Source: Panonychus citri
Lineage: Eukaryota; Arthropoda; Arachnida; Trombidiformes; Tetranychidae
DNA length: 64,000 bases
Assembly (NCBI RefSeq): GCF_014898815.1
Contig: NW_026515544.1
Location: 3,201,426 to 3,265,425 of the forward strand
Direction: 5' to 3'
Part shown: piece by piece, positions 9,493 through 20,099 of the stretch
How the letters are laid out: every line of letters starts with the position of its first letter
How positions within the stretch are numbered: position 1 is the stretch's first letter
Position numbers and translations under genes: made by a program
Notes under the pieces: generated by a model
What the model was told of the DNA's origin: nothing
The model's input: only the letters and a program-made list of their open reading frames with translations
Databases searched by the model: none

Positions 9493-10902
9493 TTAAAAGT
9501 TTATAATTTTATATGATGGTTTTGACTGTTCATGTTCAAGCCAATGTTGTATCGTCTGTCCATTTTTAACCATTTCTCTTACGACCTCGGCTGGAGGGAT
9601 AGTGATATTATTTTCCTTTAGTTTCAATAATTGCATGTACGCCTTAAGGGTAACACGAGCATCTCTTTCTGGTGAATGGCCAATTGTTACATGTGATGTG
9701 TCTTCTCGTCGAAGTTTTTGATGATCGTGGAATAGGAATTTGTCCAGGGAGACTAATCCTATGGGTTGTTTACCTGGCCAAAGGTCTTGAAGATCTAAGT
9801 GTTCAATAAAATATTTCTTGAGTTTGTCTGGGGTTAGGCCTAACTTGTGTAGATCATCTTTTCCTTGTGTTATTAGTCTTCTGCCGATGGATAGTTCTGC
9901 AACTTGCATTGAGACTTCATCTAAGGATAATCCAGATGAGATGTCATTAATTTGTAAACCTGTAATTCTAGTTAATGGATTCGTTATATTTTCATTTTTA
10001 ACCTGTGCGTAGTATACGGTTTGGATTCTTATTTGATTTCCAAACCAACCTGAAAGATGAACACTACCAACACCACCATTACCATCACCTTCAATATCAA
10101 GTGCCAAGGTATCTTTTTTATTATTTTTCGGACCAATTGGGATATATTTTTCTAGGTGTTCGGCAATCGGGTTATTCAAGTTTTTCCACCAAGGCTTTCC
10201 TCCATATGCTGACCTTAACTCCCGTCGTCGAGTTCTCCTCTGTTCTTTTATACGTGAATTTTTTTCTGGAGTTAACTTTACCATATTTATATTAATTTGA
10301 TGATCAGTTTTAAAAGGTAACTCAGGACAATCTCTTCTAAAATGGCCTAATTCACTACAATATGAACAAAAATTACAATTCATTTTTGTGTGCTCAAGTC
10401 TAAAACATAGGGAACAATGTTTTTCGGGCAAGTGAAAAAGTTTTACTTGTGTTGAATTTCTGCTGTTTTGTCTACGTAAATTTTCTGTATATTTAACCAG
10501 GTTGTGATGAGCGATTTCTAATTTATCTGGATGATTTGCTGTTACCGTTAGTTTTGTGTATTTGTTCATTTCCTTGGGTGTACCACTCATTTCATATTCT
10601 GACGACACTAATTCTGGTCTCCAAACGTGACCATAATAATTGGTATATTTTGATGCAAAAATTGAGAGGATTAAGTAACACTTTCTGAATATTGATGCTG
10701 TTGAAATTAATCTAAATTGATTTGCATTCTGGTTCGTTATTTGTGTTTGTTTATTTGTTGTCGAATGATTATTTTTTGATTTTATCTTTAAATTCTCCAT
10801 ACTCTTTTGAAAAGCGAGTAGTTTTGGATGTGGAGGAGCGTTTGTTTTATTCCAATCTTCTTCCATCCTAATTGTAAAGGAAAGAAAAGAAGAAGATTTC
10901 AA
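9493..10902 (-). CDS. Twin CCHC zinc knuckle + DEDDh 3'-5' exonuclease protein of element A
   Basis: Intact 469-codon ORF downstream of env. Residues 1-155: no known domain. Residues 163-192: two tandem zinc knuckles, C163-x2-C166-x4-H171-x4-C176 and C179-x2-C182-x4-H187-x4-C192, the spacing used by retroviral nucleocapsids. Residues 210-235: a very basic linker. Residues 265-430: a DEDDh exonuclease domain with Exo I D269/E271 (LALDIEGDG), Exo II D350 (LITQGKDDLHKLGL), and Exo III H409/D414 (GHSPERDARVTLKAYM). The intervening TRITGL and GRRLI blocks match the ISG20/REXO4/RNase T layout. All five catalytic residues are present. The likelier start is Met13 (10866), because a pyrimidine tract plus TTTACAATTAG ends at 10868, immediately upstream of that ATG, suggesting a spliced message. 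The role is not known. RNA trimming, proofreading or attack on host RNA are inferences only. Confidence 0.8.
   Translation of the reverse strand: MKSSSFLSFTIRMEEDWNKTNAPPHPKLLAFQKSMENLKIKSKNNHSTTNKQTQITNQNANQFRLISTASIFRKCYLILSIFASKYTNYYGHVWRPELVSSEYEMSGTPKEMNKYTKLTVTANHPDKLEIAHHNLVKYTENLRRQNSRNSTQVKLFHLPEKHCSLCFRLEHTKMNCNFCSYCSELGHFRRDCPELPFKTDHQININMVKLTPEKNSRIKEQRRTRRRELRSAYGGKPWWKNLNNPIAEHLEKYIPIGPKNNKKDTLALDIEGDGNGGVGSVHLSGWFGNQIRIQTVYYAQVKNENITNPLTRITGLQINDISSGLSLDEVSMQVAELSIGRRLITQGKDDLHKLGLTPDKLKKYFIEHLDLQDLWPGKQPIGLVSLDKFLFHDHQKLRREDTSHVTIGHSPERDARVTLKAYMQLLKLKENNITIPPAEVVREMVKNGQTIQHWLEHEQSKPSYKIINF
10867..10895 (-). promoter_or_regulatory. Probable 3' splice site upstream of the exonuclease ORF
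   Basis: In element orientation a C/T-rich run (TTCTTTTCTTTCC) is followed by TTTACAATTAG, then GATGGAAG, which supplies Met13 of the ORF. It is preserved in copy A' at about 33451-33481. Errantivirus env genes are known to be expressed from spliced RNA, and the same may apply here. Confidence 0.5.
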
Positions 10903-11180
10903 TTATTCATCTACCCCAAATCACCGGGTTTTGAATAATAAGTATTAAATTACCCATCACCGGGTTGATTGAAATTTTATCATAAATTTGAATTTTAATA
11001 CCCAATCACCGGGTTAATTAAACTTTTATCATTAGAACTGAAAATCACCAGGTGAAAAATTTTTTTTATTAATTGTATGTCCATTACCAAATAAATTATC
11101 ATTATCATTAGTAATTTTATCTCCATCACCGGAAAATTTCGAAAACCTGCCCCAGCACCGGAGCATTGATTTTAATTGTA
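10903..11180 (-). repeat. Env-exonuclease spacer with clustered CCGGTGATGGG motifs
   Basis: Non-coding, 278 bases. On the plus strand the core CA(T/G)CACCGG or a close variant occurs at 10914-10927, 10952-10963, 11001-11012, 11121-11132 and 11150-11161, with a weaker copy near 11043. Further copies lie at 9429-9439, 13234-13245, 15542-15553, 17314-17325 and 17393-17404, three of them inside gag or pol. Its function is unknown. Confidence 0.7.
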
Positions 11181-12815
11181 TTAATAACACTGATGTAAAG
11201 GTATAATAATGTCCTTATTTTCTTTATTTTCTCTATTAACTATCACAGAGTTTATTGATCTTTTTGGATAAGGGATTAATCTACAACCAATAACACAACA
11301 CAAGAAGCTGATGGTAATACAAATAAGTATCCAAACCCACATTGGTACATTCATTTTCCAATTGATTTTAAGGTGATTGATACTTTCTTCAATTTTCTCT
11401 TGAGCTTCATCGATTAATGTGAAATCAAGTGGTTCAATTTGTAATTCTTTAGCTGATGGTTGAGTTAATCGTAAATTGATTGCATGTATATGTTCTGATA
11501 CTGGTGAACCCTGACTGTGAATTTGGAACTTTTGAACTGTATATTCTAGATCATCAATAGTAAAATTAGTATATTTTGATAATCTTATCACATTATTTGG
11601 ACAAATATATTTTATATTACTATACAAAGTAATTGGGTGTCCTGCACAATGTATTAAATACTGCTCTCCCATTTGTTTAACTTGAATCGTTTCTGCGTAT
11701 GTGGTAACATTAGGACTATTGAAACAAACTTCATTCTTCAAAGTTCAATTTTCTTCAAGTTTTCTTTACAATTCGATACTTTCTTAAAAATAGGATTATG
11801 ACCTTTCAAGTCCTTCTCGCTAATCTCACAGAATCGATAATCGGTGATGTTGACTAATACATATTCTGGACCTTTATATGTAACTTTACAAGTGTGTGTA
11901 TTATTTTTATTATATAATGTAAATGCATCTGCTTGAAATATTTGGTTAGTGGTATCTCGTAAAAATGTTGTAAAATTTATCATTAATGTTGGAAATCTTT
12001 CGTTATTGTATACGTTTACATTAACATTTTCAATTTCATCTAATGAACATTCTGGTGAGCATGGTAAAATAATTTTGAAGAATTTAAAGAAATTCTTATC
12101 AATCCTTGGTTTAGCTTCTCTAATGGTTTCATTAAAATGTTTTAATTGGTTAAGTTGGTTATTTGCTTGAGTTACTGTATCGGCTTGAAATGTTAATATC
12201 GGTAAATATTGAGGCAGTTGATTCATCGAATTGAATATAAAACAGTTGTTGGCTTACATTATGCAATTGTTCAAACTGTTTTTTTATCAGCTTCTTATAT
12301 TCTTGGTTAGACTCTGCGATGGCTGTTAGTACTGGTTGTATTTCTATTTCGGGAGGGAAAATGTGTTTATATAAATAGTTAACGCCACTAATTACTATTC
12401 CACCAACTATTATTGTGGAGGCTACAGTTCCCAGAGTGATTATTTCTCGTCTTATTTTTATAATATTTTCTTCTGGTTGGGTTGTTACGTTCGGTATATT
12501 ACGAATAGGATTTATGTAATTTTCATCAATAAATGATGAACAATGGTCTTCAAATTTGTCTAGAAATCTCCTTACTAATTTACACATGGCTGGATTATAC
12601 TCACATGTAATGGATTCATTTCTTTCCTTGTCTGTTTTTAGAACGATTGGGATTTCTTTACATGGGTTTGAAAATGCTAGTATAACAGAGACCTGTTGAG
12701 CTGATTTTCTTGGGTGATAATCAGTTTTTCTCCATAGAATAGGTTCACCACTAATGAAAGGAGAAATTTCTAGCATCTCTACTCGTGTGAGTATGCTTAA
12801 AATTGTTACTAAATT
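11181..12815 (-). pseudogene. Env-like glycoprotein gene of element A (frameshifted)
   Basis: Three overlapping open stretches (12776-12159, 12226-11738, 11741-11181) form one env-like gene of about 530 codons in the position of errantivirus env. Errantivirus Env proteins belong to the baculovirus F-like fusion family. A hydrophobic leader-like stretch lies just before the first ATG (about 12815-12780). Further on there are several N-glycosylation sites and a basic site (KIRRE) followed by a hydrophobic stretch of the fusion-peptide kind, at about residues 130-160 of the first part. A single transmembrane helix (MWVWILICITISFLCCVIGC) sits near the C-terminus, with a short cytoplasmic tail. 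Breaks lie near 12226-12159 and 11741; copy A' is open across both but broken elsewhere. Confidence 0.7.
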
Positions 12816-12817
12816 GA

Positions 12818-14116
12818 TTAAATTTCTATGAAGTACGGCTTGAGTTGGTTACTATGCGCTCGTCTCATTTTTCCTTTTATCTGTTCTTAATATTTTATAA
12901 GTGGTGTCTCCTTGTTTTCTATTACTTTATATGGTCCAATTTTTGTTTCAGTTTCTTTGGTCCTAAATTGCTTGTACATTACTTCATCTCCTTGATAGGT
13001 TCGTAATTTCTTCCGATCATGTTGAATTTTTTGATTTTCTTTTGAGTTCAATGAGTAAAGTTTTGCTTGATCATAAATCTCAGGCCATTTTTCGATTGTT
13101 GATTTTAAGTTAGATGGTAATTGTTTAAATGTCTGGTTGTTAATTATAATATCAATGGGTAAGGTTGGTTGACGACCATATAGTAAATAGAAAGGAGAGG
13201 CTTTCGTAGATTGATTTACTCAATTATAAGCGAATCCAGCACCGGATTAACTCGCTCCACTTTTGAGTGTTTTCTTTTTACAATAATGAGTTAACATTGA
13301 ACACAATGTTTGATTTACTTTTTCTGTTAATCCATTTGTTGCTGGATGATAGGCAGTTGAAAATGACCATTTACTTTGGAAGAATAATCTAATTTGTTCA
13401 ACCACTGAAGATATAAAATTTCTACCTTGATCTGAGACAATTGTTCTAGGGCAACCATGTCTGAGGAAGACCGAGTTAATTAGGAAAGTCGCTGTTGATT
13501 CAGCGGTCATATCTTTGATTGCTGCAACCTCTACCCATCTTGTAAAGTAATCGGTACACACTATGATATAATTGTTTTTCTTAGATGTTGGGAAGGGACC
13601 GATTAAATCGATTCCAATTTTCTCGAATGCATTATTAACAATTATTGATTTTAACGGAGCTTCTAAGGTTCCACTTCCTCTTTTATCTAATTGACAGATT
13701 AGACAACTTCGAACGTAATTGGTTACATCTCTACTCATCTGGGGCCACCAATAATGTTGTTTAATTTTATTGTAAGTAGAAAAGATCCCTGGGTGACCGG
13801 ACAAGACCGAATCATGATATTCTTGCAAAATTTGCTTAATTAATCTTTTAGGAATAACTATATTCCAACTCTCTCCATAATGGTTAATTGTTAATCGGTA
13901 TAGTAGATTCTCTCGGATTCTATATTTAGAAATTAATTTCCTTTCTTTGGGATCTAAATGAGAAAAGTTTTCTAATTGTTCAATTATTTTAATGATTCGT
14001 TGATCTCTTCGTTGTTCATCAACTAGATCTATTTTATCTTCAATAATTTGGTTAACTAGTAATGTGAACAATTCTTCACATTCATCCTTTTGATTATCAT
14101 AAACAATATCATCCAC
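12818..14116 (-). CDS. Integrase region of pol, element A
   Basis: Inserts the cDNA into the host chromosome. The longest open part is 14116-13247 (about 290 codons). It has an N-terminal HHCC zinc-binding domain (HDSVLSGHPG ... CLICQLDK), then an RNase H-fold catalytic core with the three acidic residues in GIDLIGPF, VSDQGRNF and NGLTEKVNQTL. A frameshift at about 13245 separates the C-terminal part, which continues with a GRQPTLPIDIIIN block and a basic end (NQLKPYF) to a stop at 12818. The env leader overlaps or abuts this stop. Confidence is high for identity, lower for functionality because of the break. Confidence 0.85.
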
Positions 14117-14779
14117 AGGATATCGTGATAAACAATCGGCATCAGCATGAATTTTCCCTGATTTATATTTAACTGAAAAATCAAATGATTGGGCGCCATT
14201 GCATATCGCTGTAAGCGAGCAGGAGGATCTTTTTGAATGAATGTGGCATAAGGCACAGTGATCAGTTACTACTTCAAATTTAATTCCTCTAAATAGACTT
14301 GGAATTTTGTACTGCCCAAACGATGGCCAAGCATTCCTTATCAGATACTGGATAATGTAACTCTGCTCCTCTTAATATTCGGGAGGAATCCAACAGGGTG
14401 ATAACCATTATCATCCTTTTGGAAATTGCTCGAGACCATAACCTGAGGCGTCCACTGCAATTGAGTTTCTTTTGCTGGATCATAATGAGCAAGAACTGGT
14501 GGTGTTGTTAATTTAAATTTCAACTCATTAAAAGCGTTTTCTTGTTCTGGCCCCCAATCAAAAGGTAAATCTTTTCTTGTTAGGTTAGTGAGAGGTCGGG
14601 CGATGTTAGCGAAGTCCTTTATGAATCTTCGATAATAAGAGCATAAAGCAACAAAAGATTTTATATCTCTAACTGTCCTAGGAGTAGGAAATTGTTGAAC
14701 TTTTATTATTTTCTCTGGGTCAACTTGTTGACCATTCTCACTAATCACGTGTCCTAAGAATAGAATTTTCTTTTTCAAA
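14117..14779 (-). pseudogene. RT connection and RNase H region of pol, element A (frameshifted)
   Basis: 14778-14341 encodes the thumb/connection part after the RT active site (LGHVISENG, FVALCSYYRRFIKDFA, DLPFDWGPEQENAF), which is typical of Gypsy pol. RNase H follows in other frames (14492-14289 and 14256-14056), with a PPARLQRYAM block and an HADADCLSRYP-like end. Three frames are used, so at least two single-base breaks are present. Degradation of the RNA strand of the hybrid is the family role. Confidence 0.75.
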
Positions 14780-15851
14780 AATGAACATTTATTAGGTTTT
14801 AAAGTTAACCCATTCTGAGTCTCGTAAATATTAATTCTAATTTACTTAAATGTTCATTTTCTGAATAAATTAATAAATCATCAATAAAACTAAACAAGTA
14901 TTATAAATTAATCCTCAAAACAATAGTCATCATCCTCATAAATGATGAAGGTCCATTTGCTAATCCAAATGGTAATCTAGTGTATTCGTATAACCCACTT
15001 GGAGTGACAAATGCTGTCTTAGGTTGATCCTTTGGATCCATTGCCATTTGATGATAACCTGATCTTAAGTCTAATAATGAATAAAATTTCATTCCTCTTA
15101 AACTATCAAGATAATCTTGAATATTTGGTAATGGAAATTTATCTTTAACAGTTATCTCATTTAATTTTCTATAGTCTACACACAATCGCATTTCTGTGGT
15201 TCCCTTTTTTGATACTAATACAATTGGTGATGACCAAGGTGAGCAGGATGGGATAACAATTCCATCATCTATTAATTCATTAATTGATTCTACTTTTCTT
15301 TTTAAATCTGACATTCGATAAGGTTTTTGAGATATTGGAGGATGATTTCCAGTATCAATTGAGTGAGCATAAACATTAGAGAATCCTAACTCTTTGGATG
15401 TGACAGCAAAGACACTTCGATATTTAATTATTAATTTATTTAATTGATCTCGAGTTGTTGGTTGGATTTCACTGTTCACTTCAAGTTTTAAGTCATTGAT
15501 TATATTATTAATATGAATTTCTTCATTAACGAAATTTTCTTCCCCATCACCGGAGACTGAAAATAATGAAGATAAACTAATTGTTGATGAATAGTCACTT
15601 CTTGTGATTAATTGTGTATTTGATGATGATTGTATTTGATTCGAATCATAATTAGATGAGACGATTGATGATGCTGTTAATTGCTTTGTGTTTGATTTAA
15701 AATTTAAATCTATGGTTTCAAATTTTTCTTTTGGGTTCAATGGAATGATTAATTTTCTTCGTTTACAATCAATGAAAAATTTTCCTTTTTCTAAAATATT
15801 TTGTCCGATGATGGCCTCAATTCCTGACGGCAAAGTATCAACAATAATCAT
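14780..15851 (-). CDS. Protease C-terminus and reverse transcriptase, element A
   Basis: ORF 15851-14901 (about 316 codons) starts within the retropepsin C-terminal half (IIVDTLPSGIEAIIGQNIL) and runs through a linker to the RT fingers and palm: PYRMSDLKRKV, SPWSSPIVLVSKKG, RLCVDYRKLNEIT, then the first catalytic Asp in LLDLRSGYHQMAM, and RLPFGLANGPSSF. The frame breaks at about 14900, just before the second catalytic block. That block is an FIDD variant of YxDD and can be read at about 14865-14880 in another frame. Copy A' is also shifted here. One base is missing from a T run in both copies, so this break predates the copies or is a shared consensus error. Confidence 0.85.
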
Positions 15852-16798
15852 AGGTGATTTAATTTCTATTTTGTTGGACCATCAGGGTCTAATTTAATAT
15901 AAGTTTCACCAATTACTTTTAGTGGTTGATTTCCAGCGGTTAGATGGATTGGACCTTTATAGTTGTGATAATCTAGTGACAACTTTTGAGCTAAGTGTTT
16001 AGAAAGTAATGAGACTTCAGCCCCAGTATCGACCAAACATTCTACTTCCTTTTCCTTAATTTTTGCTTTCGTAAATATTAATTGATTTTTTTCTTTGAAT
16101 AAGTTTGAAATGATTGAACTGGAAATTTTTGTTTCATCATCATCACCATATTCAGTATAAACTGTTTTAACTACTTTAGTTCTTTTGTCACTTGATGGTG
16201 ATCTTGATCTTGATCTTGGTCTTCCTCTACCTTGGGGGTGAGGAGAGTTTTGTCGTGGTCGTCCTCTAGGTCGGGGACTTAAAGATCGATTTCGTGGTGT
16301 GGTTGATTGAGGTAATTCTGATGTCCGTCTGGTCGAGGTGGACGCATCGAACGAGGGTGATCTACTAAATTTCTGTTTAAAACCAAGGTTGTTTTCTATT
16401 ATCTTGTGATTGATTTTGGGTTCTCAATTATCATCTTTAGATGTTGATGGACCTTGAGTTGCCCATCCGATACTTTTTGATCATCTCGAGGTCTGTCCAC
16501 TCTTCGGGGACATTCATTTCTTTATGTCCAGGCTCATTGCAACCATAACATATGATTGGTTGATTATTATCGCTTGTTTGATTACTTTGTCGATAGTTAT
16601 TCATTCTATAATTATTTCGATAGTTACCACGATAAACATTTGTATTTCGATAATTTTCAGTTCGATAGTTATCATTTCGATAATTACTGTTTCCATAATC
16701 ATTTCGATTACGATAGTTGTCCCTCTCTCTTTTCATATCTTGTTGGAAAGTTAAACAGTCTAATCTTTCGGTAATTTGTTGTAAATGTTGTGATACCG
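15852..16798 (-). pseudogene. Gag nucleocapsid and protease N-terminus, element A (frameshifted)
   Basis: Contains an Asn/Arg/Tyr-rich repeat segment (NYRND, NYRNT) and a single CCHC knuckle (CYGCNEPGH, last Cys reached only after a one-base frameshift at about 16520). After that come an Arg/Ser/Pro-rich basic region and the retropepsin active site DTGAEVSLL (about 16015-16040). In copy A' the same stretch is one open frame (27742-28830). A second break (loss of one A) lies near 15870. The frame order implies a continuous Gag-Pro-Pol reading frame from the knuckle onwards. Confidence 0.75.
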
Positions 16799-17431
16799 TT
16801 ATTGTATTTTTAACTGTTCATTCTCTTCGGATTCAGTTAAATCATCATTTTTTGATAATGTTGATCGTTCAGCTAATGTTACTTTAGTAATAAAGTCAGA
16901 GGTAGAATCAGCTGTCAGTAAATCTAATCTAGTTCGAATGTTTGATTTTAAACCTCTGTCGATGAAGCTATTTACTAATTCTTCTTGCATATCTGGGTTG
17001 ATTCTTCTACATAGATCTCGAACCTCAAGAGTAAAAATAGCTGATTGATCTGAACGTTGTTTCTTATTATTTAACTCTTTAATTAAATTTTTTCGGTAAC
17101 CTGAAGGAGCTAAATCTGAAACCAATTTGACTTTCAAATCTTCAAAAGTTCTAGGAATATTATCACCAGTTAAAGGTTTGATTCTACATCGGTACCACCT
17201 ACTAGCGGTACCAGTTAAATAAGCAGGTAAAGCTTTTAGTTTGATTTCTTCATCCCAATCAAGAGCAACTGCAGCTGATTCAAAATGATCAAGCCAATCT
17301 AGTAAATCCTCATCCCCATCACCGGAGAAATTAGGAATATGTAATTGTTGATTTACTGTAGAATTTAATTTGTTCTTCTTCTCTCTACCAATCCCCAGCA
17401 CCGGGGTTGTTAATAGAGGTTGATCATCCAT
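16799..17431 (-). CDS. Gag capsid region, element A
   Basis: 210 codons from ATG 17431. A Ty3/Gypsy-type capsid is shown by LLDWLDHFESAAVALDWDEE, KALPAYLTGTASRWY and SAIFTLEVRDLCRRI, the normal signature of the retrotransposon Gag domain. The ORF stops at a TAA after NEQLKIQ. The nucleocapsid continues in the -1 frame directly after an A5 run, and the same arrangement is seen in copy A' (27530-27555). This may be a programmed shift or a shared lost base. It assembles virus-like particles around the element RNA. Confidence 0.85.
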   Translation of the reverse strand: MDDQPLLTTPVLGIGREKKNKLNSTVNQQLHIPNFSGDGDEDLLDWLDHFESAAVALDWDEEIKLKALPAYLTGTASRWYRCRIKPLTGDNIPRTFEDLKVKLVSDLAPSGYRKNLIKELNNKKQRSDQSAIFTLEVRDLCRRINPDMQEELVNSFIDRGLKSNIRTRLDLLTADSTSDFITKVTLAERSTLSKNDDLTESEENEQLKIQ

Positions 17432-17699
17432 AGTTAAGGTGAGAAGTGAGTTTCAATGTATAATTGATGTAATTTAAAGATAAACCAAATTAGTAATATA
17501 ATTAATGGAGAGAAACTTAATAGTTGTAATATTTTGATTGTAGAGTCTCTAAATTTAATTCGAATATTAATTGTATTTCTTCTTGTTCCTCTATATTTAA
17601 ATAATGATCATTATTGTTCATATCACCAAAAGATAATAATTAAACAAAAAAACAAACAAAATGTTTTACACATAATTAGAAGAGAGGAAAAAACTTAAT

Positions 17700-18770
17700 T
17701 AAAAGGAATATAATTAAATTCAAAAGAGAGATAAGAAAGAGACTTGAAATTTAAAAGAAAGAGAGCTAAATTCAAAAGAGAGAGAAGAAAGAGACTCGAA
17801 ATTTAAAGAAAGAGAACTAAATTCAAAAGAGAGAGACTTGAATTTTAAAGAAAGAGCTAAATTCAAAGAGAGAGAAGAAAGAGACTTGAAATTTAAAGAA
17901 ATTGAGAGAGAAGAAAGACTTGAATTTTAAAAGAAGAGAGCTAAATTCAAAGAGAGAGAAGAAAGAGACTTGAAATTAAAAGAAAAGAACTAAATTCAAA
18001 AGAGAGAGAGAGAAGAGACTTGAAATTAAAAGAAAGAGAACTAAATTCAAAAGAGAGAAAGACTTGAAATTAAAAGAAAGACTAAATTCAAGAGAGACTT
18101 GAAATTAAAAGAAGAACTAAATTCAAAGAGAAGAAGACTTGAAATTAAAAAAAAGAACTAAATTCAAAGAGAGAAGAAAGAGACTTGAATTTTAAAGAAA
18201 GAGAGCTAAATTCAAAAGAGAAAGAGACTTGAAATTAAAAGAAGACTAAATTCAAGAGAGAAAGAACTTGAAATTAAAAGAAGAGCTAAATTCAAGAGAA
18301 GAAAGAGACTTGAAATTAAAGAAACTAAATTCAAAGAGAGAAGAAAGAGACTTGAAATTAAAGAGAGACTAAATTCAAAGAGAGAAAGAGACTTGAAATT
18401 AAAAAAGAACTAAATTCAAAGAGAGAGAAGAGACTTGAAATTTAAAGAAAGAGAGCTAAATTCAAAAGAGAGAGAAGAAAGAGACTTGAAATTAAAAGAA
18501 AGAGAACTAAATTCAAAAGAGAGAGAAGAAAGAGACTTGAATTTCAAAAGAAAGAGAGCTAAATTCAAAAGAGAGAGAAGAAAGAAACTTAAGATAGAAA
18601 GAGAGAGGCTCTAATTAAAAGAGAGATAAGAAAGAGACCTAAGATAGAAAGAGAGAGGCTCTAATTTCAAAAGAGAGAGAAGAAAGAAACTTAAGATTGA
18701 AAGAGAGAGAGTTAAACTTAAAAGAGAGAGAAGAAAGAGACTTAAGATTGAAAGAGAGAAGTGCAATAAT
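17700..18770 (-). repeat. Purine/pyrimidine-asymmetric tandem array
   Basis: About 1.07 kb of imperfect units of roughly 35-50 bases built on GAGACTTGAAATTAAAAG and AACTAAATTCAAA separated by GAGA runs. The equivalent array in A' (25405-26660) is about 170 bases longer, so unit number differs. The ORFs across both arrays are a by-product of the composition. Confidence 0.85.
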
Positions 18771-18884
18771 TTGATTATGATTGGTTTCAATTCAATTCAG
18801 TTCAAATGTTTAAATTATTACACTTGATTATTGTTAATTGGTTTCAATTCAGTTTGATTGGTCAATAACTGTTTCTTCGATTAT

Positions 18885-19190
18885 GATTGAGTGCTTTCAA
18901 TTGTTATCAAGTACAATTAAATTCAAAGGTTCAATAAAATTACCTTTAATTATGGTTGAGTGCTTTCAATTGTTATCAAGTACAATTAAATTCAAAAGTT
19001 CAATAAAATTACCTTTAATTATGGTTGAGTGCTTTCAATTGTTATCAAGTACAATTAAATTCAAAGGTTCAATAAAATTACCTTTAATTATGGTTGAGTG
19101 CTTTCAATTGTTATCAAGTACAATTAAATTCAAAGGTTCAATAAAATTACCTTTAATTATGGTTGAGTGCTTTCAATTGTTGTTGTGTTT
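18885..19190 (-). repeat. 69-bp tandem repeat
   Basis: About four and a half units; TATGGTTGAG recurs at 18951, 19020, 19089 and 19158, exactly 69 bases apart. The matching array in A' is at about 25000-25290. Confidence 0.95.
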
Positions 19191-19649
19191 AATTTAATTT
19201 GAAGAGTTCAATGATTGTATTTTTTATTTATAACTTAATGAATTCAATTGTTTATTAATTTTAAAGTTTAATGCTTGAAGGTAACTCAATTGTTCATTGT
19301 TTTTATTGTTTAACTGTTAAAGGTAATTCAATTGTTGTTGAGTTCAATTTGATTTAAATTTTTTTTTTAAAGTGCAAATAATTATACCTAAATTATGATT
19401 AACTACTTTAGCTTCAGATTTATCCTTTTAACAATACAAATGAACAATTTAAATTATCTATTCAAGGAGATGTAAACTTACATCTCGTTATTCCTTTTAT
19501 TTGTTTTATTCATATATTATATATTATTATTATACTAAGAATTAATCTAATCTTGATTTGATTTGGAATATAATTGTATTCACGAATTAATTCATGGAAG
19601 TTAATGATAATAAACATTCATGTAAGTGAGTTAGTTTATTAAATTGAAA

Positions 19650-19830
19650 GAACGAAAGTTCATATCCTTTAATTGATCAGGTCAATTAATTCAATTGGAA
19701 TTGAGAAATCAGAACGAAAGTTCCTTTCTTAATTTAGGTTAATTAATTTAATTTTAAATTGATTATTTAGAACGAAAGTTCATATCCTTTAATTAATCAG
19801 GTCAATTAATTCAATTGGAGTTGCGAATTA
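19650..19830 (-). repeat. About 65-bp direct repeat, three units
   Basis: Units begin GAACGAAAGTTC and end in a TCAATTAATTCAATTGGA block. The units are diverged. The counterpart in A' is at about 24370-24550. Confidence 0.8.
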
Positions 19831-20099
19831 GCACATTTGGTTTATCTTTATTTGTTTTTAAATTACTCAGTTTAGAATTTGAGTGTTGACGGTTTTTATT
19901 TTCCTTTTATTTAATAATTTTTCTCTCAATTCTAAGAAATGAATATAAATAGAAATAATAAGTCACTACTTATCTTATATTATCAACTTCTGGTTGATCC
20001 AAAGTCTGGTTGATATTTGTTGTTGGTTTCTTGAGAAGTTTATTGCAATCAAGGCCAATCTCGATCAAATAATGTCTGTTGTTCGGTTGCGATTATGAT

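Noticed and set aside
11949..12170. 73-codon plus-strand ORF
   Set aside because: Antisense shadow of the env-like gene.
16524..16774. Two hydrophobic or Tyr/Phe-rich ORFs on the plus strand
   Set aside because: Shadows of the Asn/Arg/Tyr repeat region of Gag on the other strand. Mirrored at 27577-27894.
18838..19197. 119-codon ORF with four repeated 23-residue units
   Set aside because: It is the 69-bp tandem repeat read in a frame without stops (69 is a multiple of three), antisense to the element.
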